Both the position numbers and the translations under genes were made by a program. The notes below the pieces were generated by a model, which saw only the letters and a program-made list of their open reading frames with translations, searched no databases and was not told the origin of the DNA. 64,000 nt of DNA from Tatumella ptyseos (lineage in GTDB: Bacteria > Pseudomonadota > Gammaproteobacteria > Enterobacterales > Enterobacteriaceae), in assembly GCF_030552895.1 (NCBI RefSeq), contig NZ_CP130649.1, positions 3,038,001 to 3,102,000 of the forward strand, written 5' to 3'. Shown one piece after another: positions 55,814 to 63,481 of this stretch. Position 1 is the first letter of the stretch, and each line of letters starts with the position of its first letter.

Positions 55814-56530
55814 ATGAATAAAAGTAAAATAGGTATTTTAGCGGGTATGGGGCCACGATCCACCGCCCCTTTTCTCGAAAAAGTTATCGATGAATGCCAA
55901 CGGCAATATGGGGCAACCTATGATATGGATTTTCCCGAAATTCATATTATTTCTCTACCGACACCTTTTTATCCTGGTAGCGCGATTGATTCCGCGAAGA
56001 TGATTGAAGCTTTACAGAGAGGGATTACCGATTTAGTAAAGAGTAACGTGAGTTTACTTTCAATCCCTTGCAATCTTGCGCATTGTTATTTTGACGAAAT
56101 AAGCGAGGTTTCACAGGGTATCCCATTATTACACATCGCTGATGCGCTCTATTCTTTTCTACCACCGCCGCCATCAGCTGTCTGTATACTTGCCACCCTC
56201 CCCACCCTGGAATCCGGTTTTTATCAACAGAGGCTGGCTACCAAGGGGATCACTCTTGTCGATTCCAAGGTGTTAAGGGAAAAGACAACGGCTCTCCTTC
56301 CAGTGATTAAAGCTGAGGGCTACCACAGTGACCGCGTTCACGCTTTGTGGCAGGAAATCATCACTGAGATAGCAAAATTAGAAATTAATGAGGTTATCAT
56401 CGCCTGTACTGATCTTAGTCCTCTGACCACTATAACCCATGGATACTCCATCACCTTTATTGATTCGATGGCGGCTTTAGCGGTGAAAACAGTTAGTGAG
56501 TATTTACGTCAAAGAGAGGAGCTGCCATGA
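55814..56530 (+). CDS. Aspartate/glutamate racemase family protein
   Basis: A 238-residue PLP-independent racemase-fold enzyme. The two catalytic cysteines are expected in SIPCNLAHCYF (near 84) and IIACTDLSPL (near 196). The N-terminal GILAGMGPRSTAPFLEKV is typical of the group (YgeA-like). The second motif has the sequence ACTDLS where many members have ACTEL. The last 4 bases overlap an ASCH-domain gene. Confidence 0.87.
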   Translation: MNKSKIGILAGMGPRSTAPFLEKVIDECQRQYGATYDMDFPEIHIISLPTPFYPGSAIDSAKMIEALQRGITDLVKSNVSLLSIPCNLAHCYFDEISEVSQGIPLLHIADALYSFLPPPPSAVCILATLPTLESGFYQQRLATKGITLVDSKVLREKTTALLPVIKAEGYHSDRVHALWQEIITEIAKLEINEVIIACTDLSPLTTITHGYSITFIDSMAALAVKTVSEYLRQREELP

Positions 56531-56937
56531 AGGTAATGAAAGAACTGAAGGCAAAATATCCCAGCGCACTCGCCTGGGGATTTGGGGATAGTGCTGCAAT
56601 GGCAGATGAACTTTCCCATCATATCGTCGCTGGGCGTAAAACCGCTTCCTGCGGTTCACTTGCTGCCTACCTAAGTGAGGAATTACCTCCCACTGTGGGG
56701 AGCTACCATATTATCCTCAATGGTCGCGAAGAGCCCGTTTGTGTAATTCGTATCATTGCGATGCGGATTGTGACGTTCGATAAGGTAGAGGCTGAATTTG
56801 CCTATAAAGAAGGCGAGGGTGATCGTAGCCTGAATTATTGGCGACAGGAACATGAAGCCTTCTTTACCCGAGAAGGAAGTTTCAGCCCAACCATGGAACT
56901 TGTCGCGGAAGAGTTCGAATTAGTCGAAGTTGTCTAA
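56527..56937 (+). CDS. ASCH-domain protein
   Basis: A 136-residue protein with an ASCH/PUA-like fold. SALAWGFGDSAAMADELSHHIVAGRKTASCGSL contains the G-K-KT-like nucleic-acid or nucleotide-binding loop (GRKTAS), followed by VCVIRIIAMRIVTFDKVEAEFAYKEGEGDRSLNYWRQEHEAFF. These domains are thought to bind RNA or modified nucleosides (YqfB hydrolyses N4-acetylcytidine). The start overlaps the racemase stop (ATGA), so the two are coupled, though no metabolic link is evident. Confidence 0.85.
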   Translation: MKVMKELKAKYPSALAWGFGDSAAMADELSHHIVAGRKTASCGSLAAYLSEELPPTVGSYHIILNGREEPVCVIRIIAMRIVTFDKVEAEFAYKEGEGDRSLNYWRQEHEAFFTREGSFSPTMELVAEEFELVEVV

Positions 56938-56939
56938 GA

Positions 56940-57557
56940 TTACTTCAAGAGTATCTTTAGCCCAAGCAAGCCTAATAGCCCTGCACTAAGACGATCTATC
57001 GTCACTTTACAGCTTAGGTAAAAACGACGCAGGGTAGCGCGACTTAGGATCAAGGCGACAAAAATAAACCAGACGAAATCGATTAAGAACGTCATTCCCG
57101 GCACCATAAAATAGAGCGTCGTCGATAAATGAGGTTGGAGCAATGGGGTAAATAGGCTCGCAAAGACAATGGCTGTGTTTGGGTTACTGAGTTGCGTAAA
57201 CAGTCCACTGAAAAAAGCTTGGCGGAAAGTCAGCACAGAGATAGCTGAAGGCTTGCCTTTTGCTCGCGGTTTTTGACGTAACATGTTGACTGCGCTGACT
57301 AGCAAGTAACCGCCGCCCAGAACTTTCAAAACATTATGCAGTTCCGGAATCATTGTTAACACTGCATGTAATCCTGACAGAGCAGCCAGTGCAAAAACCA
57401 TTGCCCCAGCCCCTAAGCCAATGGCCACTCCGAGTGAGGCGTAAAAAGATGAGGAAAGCGCAACGCGGGTAGCGAGCAAAAAACTCGCACCGGGGCTCAT
57501 TGCGCCAACGGCAATAGCCAAAGCGATCGTACCAAGCTGAAATAATTCGCTGTTCAC
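56940..57557 (-). CDS. LysE/RhtB-family amino-acid exporter
   Basis: A 205-residue inner-membrane protein with five to six helices. The signature GAMSPGASFLLATRVALSSSFYASLGVAIGLGAG is near 18-50, and the exporter loop FRQAFFSGLFTQLSNPNTAIVFASLF near 110-135. It lies in the same strand as the DUF1543 gene, 40 nt downstream, and converges with the ASCH gene leaving 2 bp. The exported compound is not known. Confidence 0.9.
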   Translation of the reverse strand: MNSELFQLGTIALAIAVGAMSPGASFLLATRVALSSSFYASLGVAIGLGAGAMVFALAALSGLHAVLTMIPELHNVLKVLGGGYLLVSAVNMLRQKPRAKGKPSAISVLTFRQAFFSGLFTQLSNPNTAIVFASLFTPLLQPHLSTTLYFMVPGMTFLIDFVWFIFVALILSRATLRRFYLSCKVTIDRLSAGLLGLLGLKILLK

Positions 57558-57597
57558 GTTTCCCCTCAGTTATTTTTTCGCCTAGATGCGTAATCAC

Positions 57598-58095
57598 TTA
57601 TATCGGTTGATAACCCTGCCAAGCAGGACGGTCAAGTTGCCCCTCAGCCATTGGGGTTAAGTGCAGATAGCCCTCCCCAACTTTATCGAGTAATAAGCAA
57701 TTATCAACGTCTTTAAGGTTATCTTTATGCTGATGCGCTGCCCCGGATAATAACCGACTTAATGCCTGTTTTTTTGCCTGCTTCGCATCTTCAGCGACAA
57801 ATAGTCCAAATTCATGGAGCTCAGCCAGCGTGTCGGAACGGTAAGCTCCGACATTGACGAAAAAAAGCTTCTGTGACGTCGTCGAGGGGGTAGCTTGTAA
57901 ACTCACACTGTAGCCATCAACCCACGTGATCTGGGTGTAGCCATCAAGATGAACTTTATTTTTATCCCCAAACCATGCCTTTTTTAACGTTGGCCAGGCT
58001 TCCTCAGGCGTGTTGGCTGCCACAAATTGAATATCATGGACTTCAATATTCGACTTCCCGGCATTGCCCCCAAGATAGAACATATATAAATTCAC
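57598..58095 (-). CDS. DUF1543 protein
   Basis: A 165-residue soluble protein with two related halves. Both carry the DUF1543 pattern: MFYLGGNAGKSNIEVHDIQFVAANTPEEAWPTLKKAW and, in the second half, FFVNVGAYRSDTLAELHEFGLFVAEDAKQAKKQAL. The function of the family is unknown. It precedes the LysE gene on the same strand and is divergent from azlC. Confidence 0.85.
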   Translation of the reverse strand: MNLYMFYLGGNAGKSNIEVHDIQFVAANTPEEAWPTLKKAWFGDKNKVHLDGYTQITWVDGYSVSLQATPSTTSQKLFFVNVGAYRSDTLAELHEFGLFVAEDAKQAKKQALSRLLSGAAHQHKDNLKDVDNCLLLDKVGEGYLHLTPMAEGQLDRPAWQGYQPI

Positions 58096-58200
58096 TCAAA
58101 TCTCCCAATATCGACTCGATTTCGTCTCGTATTTTATATAATTGCCGCTTAGTATAGTGACTATAAGAATATCTTATCACAGCCATTTAAAGAGGATCGT

Positions 58201-58935
58201 ATGGCGCAACCTTCGTACCAGCCCCCCTCCCAGCGTCAGTATTATCACGAATTTTTACGCGGTGCGACAATGGTCATTCCGGTAATGATTGGTGTGCTTC
58301 CTTTTGGCCTATTATTAGGCGCTCAAGCGGCTCAAAAAGGATTGTCTGTCGGTTTATTAAGTATGATGACCGGCTTGAATTTTGCCGGGGGATCAGAGTT
58401 TGCCGCCGTTGCGCTATGGAGTTCCACCCCGCCGCTCATCACTATTGTCTTGGTCAGTATGCTAGTAAACAGTCGCCACTTAGTGATGGGCGCCGCCCTT
58501 GCGCCCTATATTAACCATTTGCCTCGTCGAAAAGCTCTAGCCGCATTATTCTTTATGTGTGATGAAAATTGGGCGCTCGCCATGGCAGATGCCACCCGCC
58601 GTCGTGCGGCAGGACAAGAACCCGCCTTCAGCTTGAGCTTCTATTTCGGTTTGGCGGTTACCCTTTGGACAGTCTGGCTAATCTCGACCACCTTAGGGGT
58701 AATACTGGGGCCTGAGCTCGGTGATATAAGCCGTTGGGGCTTTGATATGGCATTTCCTGCGGTATTTTTTGTTTTACTAAAAGGGATGTGGAAAGGGTTG
58801 CGCTGTGCAATCCCTTGGCTAGTGAGTTTACTCAGCGCTGGCTTTGCTTATCATTATTTGCCTGGGGCGGCCTATGTCCCGATTGGCGCCATTACCGGTA
58901 TTATTACTATTGTATTAATGGGAGCTAAGGTGTGA
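58201..58935 (+). CDS. azlC: AzlC/YgaZ branched-chain amino acid exporter, large subunit
   Basis: A 244-residue inner-membrane protein. MIGVLPFGLLLGAQAAQKGLS and NSRHLVMGAALAPYI are conserved AzlC blocks, and FMCDENWALAMAD is the central motif. AzlC works with AzlD, the next gene, which overlaps it by 4 nt. It exports valine and related amino acids in E. coli (YgaZH) and azaleucine in Bacillus. AGAGGA 7 nt upstream supports the start. Confidence 0.93.
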   Translation: MAQPSYQPPSQRQYYHEFLRGATMVIPVMIGVLPFGLLLGAQAAQKGLSVGLLSMMTGLNFAGGSEFAAVALWSSTPPLITIVLVSMLVNSRHLVMGAALAPYINHLPRRKALAALFFMCDENWALAMADATRRRAAGQEPAFSLSFYFGLAVTLWTVWLISTTLGVILGPELGDISRWGFDMAFPAVFFVLLKGMWKGLRCAIPWLVSLLSAGFAYHYLPGAAYVPIGAITGIITIVLMGAKV

Positions 58936-59225
58936 ATATTTTACCTGTCGCGACCATTTTACTGATGGCGTTGAGTACCTACTTTACCCGCATTATCGGC
59001 TATTTATTACTCCGTAATCGCCAGCTCAGTCCGCGTATGCAAGCCGTAATGGATGCTGCCCCCGGTTGTGTATTAATCACTATTATTTCGCCCTATTTTG
59101 TCACCGATAAACCCGCCGATCTTCTGGCGTTAGTCATTTCACTCTTAGCAGCATCACGCTGGGGCCTTTTACCCGTGGTGGTTATTAGCGTGGTAAGTAC
59201 AGCGGTGTTACGGTTTTTATTGTAG
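58932..59225 (+). CDS. azlD: AzlD/YgaH branched-chain amino acid exporter, small subunit
   Basis: A 97-residue protein with four short helices. TYFTRIIGYLLLRNR and MDAAPGCVLITIISPYF are AzlD signatures. The start overlaps the azlC stop (GTGA), beginning with GTG, so translation is coupled. A GAGGGGC terminator follows 11 nt after the stop. Confidence 0.92.
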   Translation: MNILPVATILLMALSTYFTRIIGYLLLRNRQLSPRMQAVMDAAPGCVLITIISPYFVTDKPADLLALVISLLAASRWGLLPVVVISVVSTAVLRFLL

Positions 59226-59236
59226 TGGCAAAAAGA

Positions 59237-59253
59237 GAGGGGCATTGCCCCTC
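59237..59253 (+). terminator. Terminator after azlCD
   Basis: GAGGGGC/GCCCCTC stem with a 3-nt loop, then GTTGAAGTTTT, 11 nt after the azlD stop. Confidence 0.7.
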
Positions 59254-59384
59254 GTTGAAGTTTTATAAACTCTCTCTGGCCCATGATGACGTTAGTCGAT
59301 ATTCAACTACTTTAGGGTTTCACGGACTGTTTATATCTCTTCAGGTCTCTTGATATTTCAACAGCCAAAGAGGCTAACCAATGG

Positions 59385-60386
59385 TTAGAAACCCGATAAG
59401 ATAACTTTCCCCTTAGCCTTACCCGATTCGATTAGTTGATGTGCTTGCGTTAAGTTCTCAACATTAATAGGTCCCAATACCGTATCCATTGTCGTCTGCA
59501 CTTTCCCCTCCTCAACCAAAGTCGCGAGCTGATGTAAAATCTCGCCTTGTTGCGCCATGTCTTTCGTTTCGAACATAGAACGAGTAAACATTAACTCCCA
59601 GTGGGTGGAAATAGATTTAGGCTTTAACGGCATGATATTGAGGCTTTCTGGATCATCAATTAAGCCAAATTTACCTTGAGGGGCAATAAGGTCTGCAATC
59701 TGCTGCAGATAAGTCTCTGTCGCGTTCGTTGAAAAGACATAATCTGGCTGGGCTAGTCCTAATTGCGCCAATTGTTCCTCTAGCGGTAAGTGATGATTGA
59801 TCACATAGTCAGCGCCTAATGCTTTCACCCAATCTTGAGTCTCCGGGCGAGAGGCGGTCGCAATCACTGTCATCACTGTTTTGGCTTTGAGTAATTGAAT
59901 GGCAATTGAGCCGACACCGCCGCCACCGCCAATAATTAAGATGGACCCACTCGATTGCTGAGTGATACCGAAGCGATCGAAAAGCATCTCCCAAGCAGTC
60001 AGTGCAGTAAGCGGTAGCGCTGCAGCCTCTTCATTCGATAATGACTTAGGGACAAGACTGATAATACGTTCATCAACTGCTTGATATTCAGCATTACTCC
60101 CTTCACGGGTTAAATCACCGGCATACCAGACTCGGTCACCCGCAGTGAAGTTTTCGACCTCGCGACCGATTTCAACCACTTCTCCCACCGCATCCCATCC
60201 TAAGATGCCCCGAGAATGTGTCGGGATGGATCCGTTCCTCACTTTGGTATCTACCGGATTGACTGATATTGAAGAAATTTTCACCAATACATCCCGTGTA
60301 TTAAGCTCTGGGTGTGGGGTTTCAATCTCAAAGAATTGATCGGTGGCCTGACCCGTTGTTGGGGATAAACACGATATCGCCTTCAT
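59385..60386 (-). CDS. Zinc-type quinone oxidoreductase-like dehydrogenase (QOR/MDR)
   Basis: A 333-residue NADPH-dependent enzyme of the zinc-free quinone oxidoreductase group. VNPVDTKVRNG is the QOR substrate-domain motif, and GWDAVGEVVEIGREVENFTAGDRVW the catalytic domain. IIGGGGGVGSIAIQLLKA is the NADPH loop. ATG 60386 has GGAG before it; the longer reading to 60422 adds an implausible tail. It is divergent from an HxlR regulator with paired operator-like repeats between them, the typical layout of an electrophile or quinone-inducible reductase. Confidence 0.88.
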   Translation of the reverse strand: MKAISCLSPTTGQATDQFFEIETPHPELNTRDVLVKISSISVNPVDTKVRNGSIPTHSRGILGWDAVGEVVEIGREVENFTAGDRVWYAGDLTREGSNAEYQAVDERIISLVPKSLSNEEAAALPLTALTAWEMLFDRFGITQQSSGSILIIGGGGGVGSIAIQLLKAKTVMTVIATASRPETQDWVKALGADYVINHHLPLEEQLAQLGLAQPDYVFSTNATETYLQQIADLIAPQGKFGLIDDPESLNIMPLKPKSISTHWELMFTRSMFETKDMAQQGEILHQLATLVEEGKVQTTMDTVLGPINVENLTQAHQLIESGKAKGKVILSGF

Positions 60387-60438
60387 TGTAATCTCCTGTT
60401 GTTTTCCCCCATAATAGTTCAATAAAAAAATTCGGTTA

Positions 60439-60477
60439 TACCCACACTTTTGGGTACTAGTTACATAAAAGGTACTA
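60439..60477. promoter_or_regulatory. Operator-like repeats between the reductase and HxlR genes
   Basis: TACCCacacttttGGGTA dyad at 60439-60456, plus a direct repeat GGTACTA at 60453-60459 and 60471-60477 (18 bp apart). The pattern lies in the short divergent spacer where an HxlR dimer should bind. Confidence 0.6.
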
Positions 60478-60481
60478 TTGG

Positions 60482-60841
60482 ATGGCTAAAATCAAACACT
60501 CAAGATTTGACTGCACACCAGGTTGTTCGGTCGAAGCAGCAATAGGCCTATTGGAAGGAAAATGGAAAAGTATCGTTCTGTGGCATTTACTTACGGATGA
60601 AGTGCTGCGGTTTAGTGAACTTCGCAAACGAATCCCAGTTGTTACCCCGAACGTACTGACTCGACAATTACGAGAACTGGAAGAAGATGGGCTGATTGTT
60701 CGTAAGGTGTTCGCCGAAGTCCCCCCACGAGTCGAATACCGGTTGTCGCCCTTAGGTAAAACCTTAGCTCCGATATTAGAAGCATTAAAAGCCTGGGGTG
60801 ACGAAAATATCGACCTCTACGGTAAGGCGGTTCAGAAGTGA
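60482..60841 (+). CDS. HxlR-family transcriptional regulator
   Basis: A 119-residue winged-helix protein. A conserved cysteine is in CTPGCSVEAAI near the N-terminus (C11, C15). GKWKSIVLWHLLTDEVLRFSELRKRIPVVTPNVLTRQLRELEEDGLI is the classic HxlR core, and PPRVEYRLSPLG closes the wing. Family members (HypR, YodB, QorR) sense quinones or aldehydes through the N-terminal cysteine. The divergent quinone reductase-like gene is the probable target. Confidence 0.93.
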   Translation: MAKIKHSRFDCTPGCSVEAAIGLLEGKWKSIVLWHLLTDEVLRFSELRKRIPVVTPNVLTRQLRELEEDGLIVRKVFAEVPPRVEYRLSPLGKTLAPILEALKAWGDENIDLYGKAVQK

Positions 60842-60884
60842 TGTTTGAGTAATATAACCAATTGCTTAGGTTAAATTGGGGGTA

Positions 60885-60923
60885 AAAATTTAGGTAAGGA
60901 TTTCAACTTAATACCTAAATTTT
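60885..60923 (+). terminator. A/T-rich hairpin after hxlR
   Basis: AAAATTTAGGTA pairs with TACCTAAATTTT (12 bp, 15-nt loop), 44 nt after the HxlR stop. It could end the HxlR transcript, though the stem is AT-rich and weak. Confidence 0.5.
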
Positions 60924-61017
60924 AAAAACTTGGTGTTATTGTCGCAAACTTTACTATCTGACGATGTTAAATGTGGGATAGATATAAAGCGAGTTTACTC
61001 ATCTCTATTCAGTTAAT

Positions 61018-61458
61018 TCATACCTTGATGCTGTAGCGGACGAAATCCTCCAGAACTGCCAGCCGATCGTAGAGCACCCGTGCTGGATTGGATTCACGTG
61101 TAATCCAGTAAACTTTCGCCCATGATTTATCCTTAGCCTCGTCCCGGATAGCTTCTATAAGTGACTTTCCAGCTCCGATGCCTCGCTTTTTCTCGTCAAC
61201 ATACAAGTCTTCCAGATAGCAGAGTGGGCGCGTCACCCAAGCACCTTCGTGCAAAACAAAGATGGCAAAGCCGATAATATCTCCATCCATTTCAGCAACT
61301 CTACACATCAGGGGGGAATCTGAGGACAAAGCACGATTCCAAGTAGATAAGGTGATTGATCCATCTAGATCACATCCTGCAAAGGTTAGATATTTCCTCC
61401 ACAAAGTGATCCACGCCTCGTGGTCTTCTGCTTTAACCTCACGAACGTTGATACCCAT
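61018..61458 (-). CDS. GNAT acetyltransferase
   Basis: A 146-residue GNAT protein. The acetyl-CoA motif is YLEDLYVDEKKRGIGAGKSLIEAI (about 85-108), and WITRESNPARVLYDRLA is the second conserved block. It resembles small-molecule acetyltransferases, and the substrate is unknown. The start has GGATAAAAG upstream. It lies between the hxlR terminator and the terminator of the restriction module, so it is a single-gene unit. Confidence 0.85.
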   Translation of the reverse strand: MGINVREVKAEDHEAWITLWRKYLTFAGCDLDGSITLSTWNRALSSDSPLMCRVAEMDGDIIGFAIFVLHEGAWVTRPLCYLEDLYVDEKKRGIGAGKSLIEAIRDEAKDKSWAKVYWITRESNPARVLYDRLAVLEDFVRYSIKV

Positions 61459-61605
61459 CTTTTATCCTCATATCAGTTTTCAAATACTGGTAGTAAACAC
61501 CTAATATTTTGTAATGTTAACTTTTTCGATAGCGCTCTCTAACATAAGGTGATATTGCGCGCTTTACTCAAACGCTCACAGATCCGCTCGGCTGATTGTC
61601 CCTAT

Positions 61606-61650
61606 TAAAAAAGCCCAGTCTGCTTTCAATTAGCAAAACTGAGCTTTTTA
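61606..61650 (-). terminator. Terminator downstream of hsdM
   Basis: On the minus strand AAAAAGCTCAGT...ACTGGGCTTTTTT forms a stem with an internal bulge and a T-run. It lies about 200 nt behind the hsdM stop. The mirror-image A-run also allows action on the plus strand. Confidence 0.7.
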
Positions 61651-61690
61651 TTTTACAACTAGTTTGTCATCCAATAATCAATGTAAACAG

Positions 61691-61819
61691 ACAATAAAGT
61701 ATCATACTCAAATTGCAGTAAGTAACTGATTTTTCATTCCAAAGTAAACAATAAAATTTCATACTAGATGCTATTTATTATTTACAATTATGAATTTAGG
61801 AACAATAAAGTATCATACT
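61691..61819. repeat. Three-copy direct repeat with an internal dyad, downstream of hsdM
   Basis: ACAATAAAGTATCATACT occurs at 61691-61708 and 61802-61819. A version with two changes (ACAATAAAATTTCATACT) is at 61748-61765. The spacing between starts is 57 and 54 bp. Each full copy contains AGTAT-C-ATACT, a perfect 11-bp dyad. It might be an operator array, a recombination site or the edge of the restriction module. Too few and too short for a CRISPR. Confidence 0.7.
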
Positions 61820-61852
61820 AAATTGTTCCAATCATGGAATTTTCATCTTGTT

Positions 61853-63481
61853 TTAGGGCAACTCGGATAATCCGATCTCTCTTAAAAAGGCATTATGGGT
61901 ATCTTTAGATTGTTTAATTTCTTCAGCAATTTTTTGAAGATTTTTATTAACCTCTGTCAAATCAATCTCTTTTTCAGCTTCTGAAGTATTAATATATCTA
62001 GAGATATTAAGATTGTATTCATTTTTATTCTTTATCTCATCCAAACTTACACGTTTTGAATAACGCTCTTCTTCTTTACGATATTGATAGGTATCAACAA
62101 TTCTCTCAATATCTTGTTCGCGTAAGTAATTTTGTTTTTTACCTCTTTCGAAGTAATCAGCAGCATTGATAAACAGGACATCATCAAATTTCTTGCAGCG
62201 CTTTAAGATTAAAATACATACAGGAATGCCTGTTGAGAAAAACAGATTTGCTGGTAGTCCAATTACTGTATCGATATGACCATCATCAATGAGTTTTTGT
62301 CGTATTTTTTGCTCAGCTCCTCCACGGAATAACACTCCATGTGGCAAGATAATAGCCATGACTCCATCATCTGCTAAAAAATGGAAACCATGCAACAGGA
62401 ATGCAAAGTCAGCAGCCGATTTAGGGGCCAAACCGTAATCTTTAAAGCGAAAATCTTTAGCTAAAGCTTCAGTCGTATCCCATTTTAAACTAAATGGTGG
62501 ATTAGCTACAATGGCATTAAATGTAATTTTCTTAGATGGATTTAGCTCATTTAGAATATCCCAATCATTTGCTAAAGTATCACCATGGAATATTTGAAAC
62601 TCAGTATCTTTTACGCCATGTAAGAGCATATTCATACGGGCTAAGTTATAGGTGGTAATGTTTTTTTCCTGACCGTAAATTTTACCTACCTTGCCATTAT
62701 GCTCTTTTACTTGATTACGTACATTTAGTAATAATGAGCCCGAACCACAAGCAAAGTCTAAGATCCGATCTAAAGATTTTTTATAACCAGTACTAGGGTC
62801 TTGACTATCTAAAGATACAATTCGAGATAAAATTGTCGATATCGGTTGTGGTGTATAGAATTCACCTGCTTTTTTACCAGAACCTGATGCAAATTGTGCA
62901 ATTAAGTATTCGTAAGCATCACCTAATGTGTCATTATTTGTTGAGAAATTAACAAGCTTTTCTTCAATACTACTAATGATTGAGCATAGTTTGGTATTGC
63001 GTATCTTGTAATCTTTACCTAATTTTTCAGAGTTAAGATTAATCTCAGAGAAGAGACCATTAAAACTACGTGCGAAAGATTGTTCTTCAATGTATTTAAA
63101 ACCAGCATTTAATGTTTTAAGTAGATCATCATGTTGAGTACGTGCAAGTTCTGCAATATTACTCCATAAGAATTCGGGTTTAATCACATAGTGAATTAAA
63201 CTTCTCATACTATCTTCAAAGTCAGCCACATCTTCAGCATTATTGGCATACCAAATATTAAGTGATGTCTGCTTAACTAAACCATCATCATTTTTAATTG
63301 GTTTTGGATAATCTTGCCCGAGTTCTTTAGCAGCAGCTTCTTCATAGTTCGCAGATAAATAACGCAAGAATAGGAATGACAACATGTAATCCCGAAAGTC
63401 ATCTGCATTCATTGAGCCACGTAATTGGTTTGCAATGTCCCAAAGTAAGGCACCAAGTTTTTGCTGTTCCTGTTCGGTCAT
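61853..63481 (-). CDS. hsdM: Type I restriction-modification N6-adenine methyltransferase subunit (HsdM)
   Basis: A 542-residue HsdM. The N-terminal helical domain (LGALLWDIANQLRGSMNADDFRDYMLSFLFLRYLS) is followed by the linking motif GEFYTPQPISTILS (about 207). The SAM-binding motif is DFACGSGSLLLNV (about 242) and the catalytic NPPF (about 327). The C-terminal helices end with TEVNKNLQKIAEEI. The AT-rich composition differs from the flanking genes. It starts inside the stop of the upstream ATPase (ATGA) and is the last gene: no specificity subunit or restriction subunit lies downstream. They must be beyond the right edge if present. Confidence 0.95.
   Translation of the reverse strand: MTEQEQQKLGALLWDIANQLRGSMNADDFRDYMLSFLFLRYLSANYEEAAAKELGQDYPKPIKNDDGLVKQTSLNIWYANNAEDVADFEDSMRSLIHYVIKPEFLWSNIAELARTQHDDLLKTLNAGFKYIEEQSFARSFNGLFSEINLNSEKLGKDYKIRNTKLCSIISSIEEKLVNFSTNNDTLGDAYEYLIAQFASGSGKKAGEFYTPQPISTILSRIVSLDSQDPSTGYKKSLDRILDFACGSGSLLLNVRNQVKEHNGKVGKIYGQEKNITTYNLARMNMLLHGVKDTEFQIFHGDTLANDWDILNELNPSKKITFNAIVANPPFSLKWDTTEALAKDFRFKDYGLAPKSAADFAFLLHGFHFLADDGVMAIILPHGVLFRGGAEQKIRQKLIDDGHIDTVIGLPANLFFSTGIPVCILILKRCKKFDDVLFINAADYFERGKKQNYLREQDIERIVDTYQYRKEEERYSKRVSLDEIKNKNEYNLNISRYINTSEAEKEIDLTEVNKNLQKIAEEIKQSKDTHNAFLREIGLSELP

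Noticed and set aside
61691..61819. CRISPR-like repeat-spacer series
   Set aside because: Only three 18-bp repeats, one degenerate, with 36-39 bp between them and no cas gene. Too short and too few.
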